Source: Terebella lapidaria
Lineage: Eukaryota; Annelida; Polychaeta; Terebellida; Terebellidae
DNA length: 64,000 bases
NCBI GenBank assembly: GCA_949152475.1
Contig: OX424560.1
Location: 42,176,719-42,240,718, forward strand
Direction of reading: 5' to 3'
Numbering within the stretch: the stretch's first letter is position 1; the number at the start of each line of letters is the position of its first letter. The notes beneath the pieces were generated by a model. That model ran no database searches, was not told the origin of the DNA, and worked only from the letters and a program-made list of their open reading frames with translations. Shown in pieces: positions 58,759 through 64,000 of the stretch. Both the position numbers and the translations under genes were made by a program.

Positions 58759-61065
58759 GGTTGTTCGAAACACCCGGAAAGGTGTTTTTATTGAGTAAAA
58801 AGTTATATTTCTTGATAGCTAGATATGTGATGGTTACAAAAAACAGAAAAAAATAGTAGGTCACCGTATGATATTTTTTGCTATGCTGCATTTTGTTGAC
58901 CTCCTATCAGTCTTGAAAGTACCTCAGCAATAGCCACAATCCATTACATCATGACATGCAATCTAACTGCATATTTTTGCCTAAAACTATATATTTATAG
59001 GATTTTTCAGTACAGAACTGTTGTAAATGCAACGGTTCATTAAACTGATGAAACAAAATTCGCTAGCACTGAGTTTGATATGTTTCGTGGCAAGAGTAAG
59101 AACATGTGTATATATTTCAGCACTGAAATTTTACAGAAAAAGAGTAACTTCTGATAATCCATACAACGTTGAGTATCACTGCTCGGTCAGTAATTCAGTA
59201 TTTTTTTCTAATTTTTTTACACATATTTCTTCAATGATATTTTGGGTTTGTAAAAATAATGTAAAAAATATACCTATCCAGGTTACTTTTCGCGATATAA
59301 GCGTTAAAACATGAAAAGTGTCATTTTATGGAAACAAAAAATCAATAATTTCATGAATTTGGAGTGCATACTATGTCAAATTATTCAAGTTTTTGTGAGT
59401 ATGAATTGAAAAAAAAATCAAATATTTCATATATTGTATGTTCTGACTCAGAAATGTATAAAAGGCTGGCATGGTAGATGTGATCATTAGCATGAACGGT
59501 GTGGCTGCTAGAATGAACCACTAGATGTTGACTGGTCAATTGGCTCAGATGAGATTCTTTCCGGTCGCCAACTCAGTAGGCCTAATAGTTGAAATATCCC
59601 CATCAAATTTGACAAGTCAGTAGAACTTTAGGAATAAATTTCACCCAATTAGCTTGAGCAAGATGACCGCCACATTTGGCACAGGATTTTGCGATAACTT
59701 GTAGGCCTATACATACGAACAACGTGAGGATATAGCTTATTATATATAAATGGCTGATAACGGATTTGAGTGAGAGGGTAGCGCTGATCTGTGCGCGGTG
59801 AATTTTGGAGATTATTTCGTCTATAAGTCTATTTCATGCATCTCGATGAATTTTGGCAGAAAATCGCCTAACATAGTGTAAATTTCTGGGCAGATAAGCT
59901 GCGGAAACAAAAAAGTTAGCCCCATTCGGCTTACATAGCGGAACGGGTATGGTAGACGAAACGTGTCAAAAATGACAACTGTAACGAAAACGGAGCCCCG
60001 CGAAATCGAGCCTGGTGGGCTGTAAATGTTGCGGCCCAATGAAGCTGAGCTCTTCTTATGATGTATTCCTCTTAAAGAGTGAACATTTGGTATATTCAGG
60101 CTATATAATGGACAGGCTATAGAGGAATTGATGTGTCAATGGAATGTTGCTTAGTGGAACTGGAAATGCATATGCGTGTTTGGACAAACTTAGGGGCGCA
60201 TAGGACAAACTATTATAAAAGAGTGTGTGACGACCTCTGGATATTTTGTGGTGAACTTTGAAGTTCTAAGAGATTGGAATTGTGAAGAAAACACTCCACA
60301 GGGGCACAAAATGCAGGATTCGGCGGATGGGAGGATGTGGTAAGAAACGGAAGAAACCCTCACACTCGTTTTATTGGTCTTACACAGATATCATATACAA
60401 AGTAATGAGCGCCACTTGCGCCAGCAACTCCTCCCCCCCCCCCCCCCACCCCTCAAATTTGCTCTTGCATTCGTTGTATCTTTTGTCCTTGGTCCACTCA
60501 AGTCAAGTAGCAACAAATTCCATGTGTTATGCCATACTAGTACATTCATGCTTATTAGCCCTACGAGATCTGCAATACCATGAATAGGCTTTCAAAATAT
60601 TATTATCGCTAAGCTTGAGTTGTATTGAAAATTATGCCATGATCCACAGAAGTGTTGTCAATTTATTTAACAGTGTTTTGAATAATTTTACGATCTGTTT
60701 GATTATGTTAATCAGAAGATTTGGAAATTGTTAGGTCTACTAGTTTTGTTGTGCAAACGTTTACTCATATACATATTAAAACTATGTAACGAATGGATGT
60801 TCTAGTAGTATTATCTTCTTAACCGAGGCTGGCCCACTGAAAGATACTAGACATATGCTGTGATGCTTCCAGTACTTTGTGTGTTCAAGTCGAGACTCCG
60901 CCGTACTGATTACAGACCGCCGGATTTTCCAGTACTCCCATTGCACGGCAACATTCATACCCCGCCGATCCCTATTTCACCCCGCCGTTACATTCGCTGT
61001 TTATGACACGTTTGGTCAACCATAGACGGGCCACATTGATGACGCGTTCGGTGTATCGAACAACC
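58759..61065. mobile_element. Element G: TTAA-flanked DNA transposon, non-autonomous
   Basis: Ends GGTTGTTCGAAACACC and (inverted) GGTTGTTCGATACACC, flanked by TTAA at 58755-58758 and 61066-61069. The uninterrupted sequence CGGCTTAACTCTG is present at 63037-63049, which fixes both ends and the TTAA duplication. TTAA duplication is typical of piggyBac and Kolobok groups; the GG start suits Kolobok better. About 2.3 kb inside has only short frames (59027-59314; 60282-60587) with no transposase signature, so this is probably a non-autonomous copy. Confidence 0.85.
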
Positions 61066-61116
61066 TTAACTCTGTATATTTCTCCGGTAACCTTTCTAGC
61101 CCATTGGGCTAATTTT

Positions 61117-63090
61117 TTTATTGATGCATAACACTCCTCATATGTACCCCTGTGACATGTATAAATTTCGTTGCGCTTGAATCGCTCGAAGTGGGCCATT
61201 TTGGGCCCAAACTCGGCCCAAATGGGACTTTCCCATGTTAAATTCTCCTATGCTTTATAATGGGACACATTAAAGCCTAATATCTCACTTAATATTGAGA
61301 TTAGAGACTAGGAATCAATTGTGGACATATAGGAAATGATATATGCTGAATATTGTCGTGACCTTGAATTTGACCTCTGACCTTGGTTTCAAGGTCAGAG
61401 CGGCCGTTTTCGTCGAAAAATGGCCAATTTTGGACTTCGATGGTCGTTTTCTCAAAATCTGTTCAGTAACTTTTTTTTCTTATTGATGAAAAACACTCCT
61501 CATATGTACCCCTGTGACATGTATAAATTTCGTTGCGCTTGAATTGCTTGAAGTGGGCCATTTTGGGCCCAAACTCGGCCCAAATGTGACTTTCCCATGT
61601 TAAATTTTCCTATGCTTTATAATGGCACACATTAAGCCTAATATCTCACTTAATATTGAAATTAGAGACTAGGAATGAATTGTGGACATATAGGAAATGA
61701 TATATGCTGAATATTCTCGTGACCTTGAATTTGACTTTTGACCTCATTTTCAAGGTCACAGGACAAAATGGCTAATATCTCGCTTATTATCGACTTTACA
61801 GCTTAGGAATCAGTTGTGAACATATAGGAAATGATATATGCTGAATATTCTTGTGACCTTAAATTTGACCTTTGACCTCATTTTCAAGGTCACATGACAA
61901 AATGGCTAATATCTCGCTTATTATCGACTTTACAGTTTAGGAATCAATTGTGAACATATAGGAAATGATATATGCTGAATATTTTCGTGACCTTGAATTT
62001 GACCTTTGACCTCATTTCCAAGGTCGCAGGACAAAATTGCTAATATCTCGCTTATTATCGACTTTACAGCTTAGGAATCAATTGTGAACATATAGGAAAT
62101 GATATATGCTGAAAATTCTCGTGACCTTGAATTTGACCTTTGACCTCATTTTCAAGGTCACAGGACAAAACGGCCAATATCTTGCTTATAAGCGACTTTA
62201 CAGCTTAGGAATCAATTGTGAACATATAGGAAATGATATCTGCTGAAAATTCTCATGACCTTGAATTTGACCTTTGACCTCATTTTCAAGCTCACATGAC
62301 AAAATGGCTAATATCTTGCTTATTATCGACTTTACAGCTTAGGAATCAATTGTGAACATATAGGAAATGATATATGCTGAATATTCTCATGACCTTGAAT
62401 TTGACCTTTGACCTCATTTCCAAGGTCACAGGACAAATGTGCTAATATCTCGCTTATTATCGACTTTACAGCTTAGGAATCAATTGTGAACATATAGGAA
62501 ATGATATATGTTGAATATTCTCATGACCTTGAATTTGACCTTTGAACTCATTTTCAAGGTCACAGGACAAAATGGCCAATATCTTGCTTATTAACGCCTT
62601 TACAGCTTAGAAATCAATTGTGAACATATAGGAAATGATATATGCTGAATATTCTAGTGACCTTGAATTTGACTTTTGACCTCATTTTCAAGGTCAACAG
62701 GACAAAATGGCTAATATCTCGCTTATTATCGACTTTACAGCTTAGGAATCAATTGTGAACATATAGGAAAATATATATTCTGAATATTTTAATGACATTG
62801 AATTTGACCTTTGACCTAAATTTCAAGGTCAGTCATTTTATTTTCAAAGTCAGATTATAAAATGGCTTATATCTCGCTTATTATCAAATTTACAGCTTAG
62901 GGGTCCATAGTGAACATATAGGAAATGATGTATGCTGTATAGTTTGGTGATCTAGAATTTAACCTTTGATCCCATTTTCAAGGTTAGAGATATGGCGATT
63001 TCAGTGGTCACCTTGAATTTGACCTTAAACTTTCTCGGCTTAACTCTGTATATTTCTCCGGTAACCTTTCTAGCCCATTGGGCTAATTTT
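61117..63090. repeat. 1,974 bp higher-order unit, first copy
   Basis: From TTGATGCATAACACTCC to the next GGGCTAATTTTTTTA. The same order, including an internal second head (CAGTAACTTTTTTTTCTTATTGATG), is seen at 55890-58758 with an enlarged 134 bp array, and again from 63091. Confidence 0.85.
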
Positions 63091-64000
63091 TTTATTGATG
63101 CATAACACTCCTCATATGTACCCCTGTGACATGTATAAATTTCGTTGCGCTTGAATCGCTCGAAGTGGGCCATTTTGGGCCCAAACTCGGCCCAAATGGG
63201 ACTTTCCCATGTTAAATTCTCCTATGCTTTATAATGGGACACATTAAAGCCTAATATCTCACTTAATATTGAGATTAGAGACTAGGAATCAATTGTGGAC
63301 ATATAGGAAATGATATATGCTGAATATTGTCGTGACCTTGAATTTGACCTCTGACCTTGGTTTCAAGGTCAGAGCGGCCGTTTTCGTCGAAAAATGGCCA
63401 ATTTTGGACTTCGATGGTCGTTTTCTCAAAATCTGTTCAGTAACTTTTTTTTCTTATTGATGAAAAACACTCCTCATATGTACCCCTGTGACATGTATAA
63501 ATTTCGTTGCTCTTGAATCGCTTGAAGTGGGCCATTTTGGGCCCAAACTCGGCCCAAATGTGACTTTCCCATGTTAAATTTTCCTATGCTTTATAATGGC
63601 ACACATTAAGCCTAATATCTCACTTAATATTGAAATTAGAGACTAGGAATGAATTGTGGACATATAGGAAATGATATATGCTGAATATTCTCGTGACCTT
63701 GAATTTGACTTTTGACCTCATTTTCAAGGTCACAGGACAAAATGGCTAATATCTCGCTTATTATCGACTTTACAGCTTAGGAATCAGTTGTGAACATATA
63801 GGAAATGATATATGCTGAATATTCTTGTGACCTTAAATTTGACCTTTGACCTCATTTTCAAGGTCACATGACAAAATGGCTAATATCTCGCTTATTATCG
63901 ACTTTACAGTTTAGGAATCAATTGTGAACATATAGGAAATGATATATGCTGAATATTTTCGTGACCTTGAATTTGACCTTTGACCTCATTTCCAAGGTCG
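63091..64000. repeat. 1,974 bp higher-order unit, second copy, cut by the window end
   Basis: Nearly identical to 61117-62026. Confidence 0.85.

Larger units (their letters stand above)
55345..64000 (+). mobile_element. Family A elements, nested or tandemly duplicated to the window end
   Basis: Two starts (AGGTTACCGGACCTATGGTCC at 55345 and 55615), the second in the T run after CAGTAAC of the first. Two ends (CCGGTAACCTTTCTAGCCCATTGGGCTAA at about 61114 and 63088), each followed directly by TTTTTTTATTGATGCATAACAC, the sequence normally found right after that T run. Cores of ~134 bp units at 56040-58690, 61260-62990 and 63240-64000. The 1,974 bp step from 61087 to 63061 is a tandem duplication or repeated self-insertion. 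Confidence 0.82.

Overview
The window is an animal genome sequence. It has spliced genes with GT..AG introns, AT-rich unique DNA and a very heavy load of transposable elements, and no prokaryotic operon structure. The repeats have palindromic ends, (CCGT)n stretches and tandem cores of about 130-170 bp. This is the plan described for the 'pearl' elements of bivalves and other Helentron-associated non-autonomous elements (HINEs), so a marine lophotrochozoan, most likely a bivalve mollusc, is my best guess. That is an inference, not an identification.

Layout. 1-5240: ten exons of a P-element/THAP9-type transposase gene on the + strand, 5' end outside the window. 6010-12430: a nearly complete DIRS-type tyrosine-recombinase retrotransposon on the - strand, with inverted terminal repeats and the internal complementary region; Gag is broken by frame changes, while RT-RNase H and recombinase frames are open. 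13837-14824: an unrecognised chain of short exons on the - strand. 15349-25819: two tandem, apparently identical copies of a segment carrying a GC-rich palindrome, a minisatellite and a 5'-truncated LINE; the second LINE copy runs on to its 3' end at 26410. 27758-34533: a complete eight-exon ZNF622 (REI1 homologue) gene, the one clear cellular gene. Its intron 3 holds a 3.2 kb nest of repeats and its intron 6 a minisatellite.

34718-64000 is almost wholly transposon-derived. I separate several families by their ends and call them A (GGTTACCGGAC), B (AGGCATTTCGG), C (GTATCCCCC), D (GGAAGAGC) and E (GGGCGGGTT). All have a palindrome at the 5' end, an inverted copy of the first 8-11 bases near the 3' end, then a second hairpin and a CTAG, CTAA or CTTG terminus before a T-run. 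They insert into T-runs of one another. The deepest nest is B (40494-53592) containing A (44617-52574), which contains D and E; E contains a separate element F with ~495 bp inverted repeats and a 5 bp target duplication, and F contains a reversed piece of A. From 54835 to the end, a B element holds A elements that appear self-nested or tandemly duplicated (1,974 bp step). One of these carries a TTAA-flanked element G whose empty site is also in the window.

The points most worth pursuing are the shared architecture and module exchange among families A-E, the dense arrays of TGACCTTGA / TGACCTTTGACCT motifs (nuclear-receptor-like half sites) in their cores, the F and G elements, and the intron-rich P-type transposase gene.
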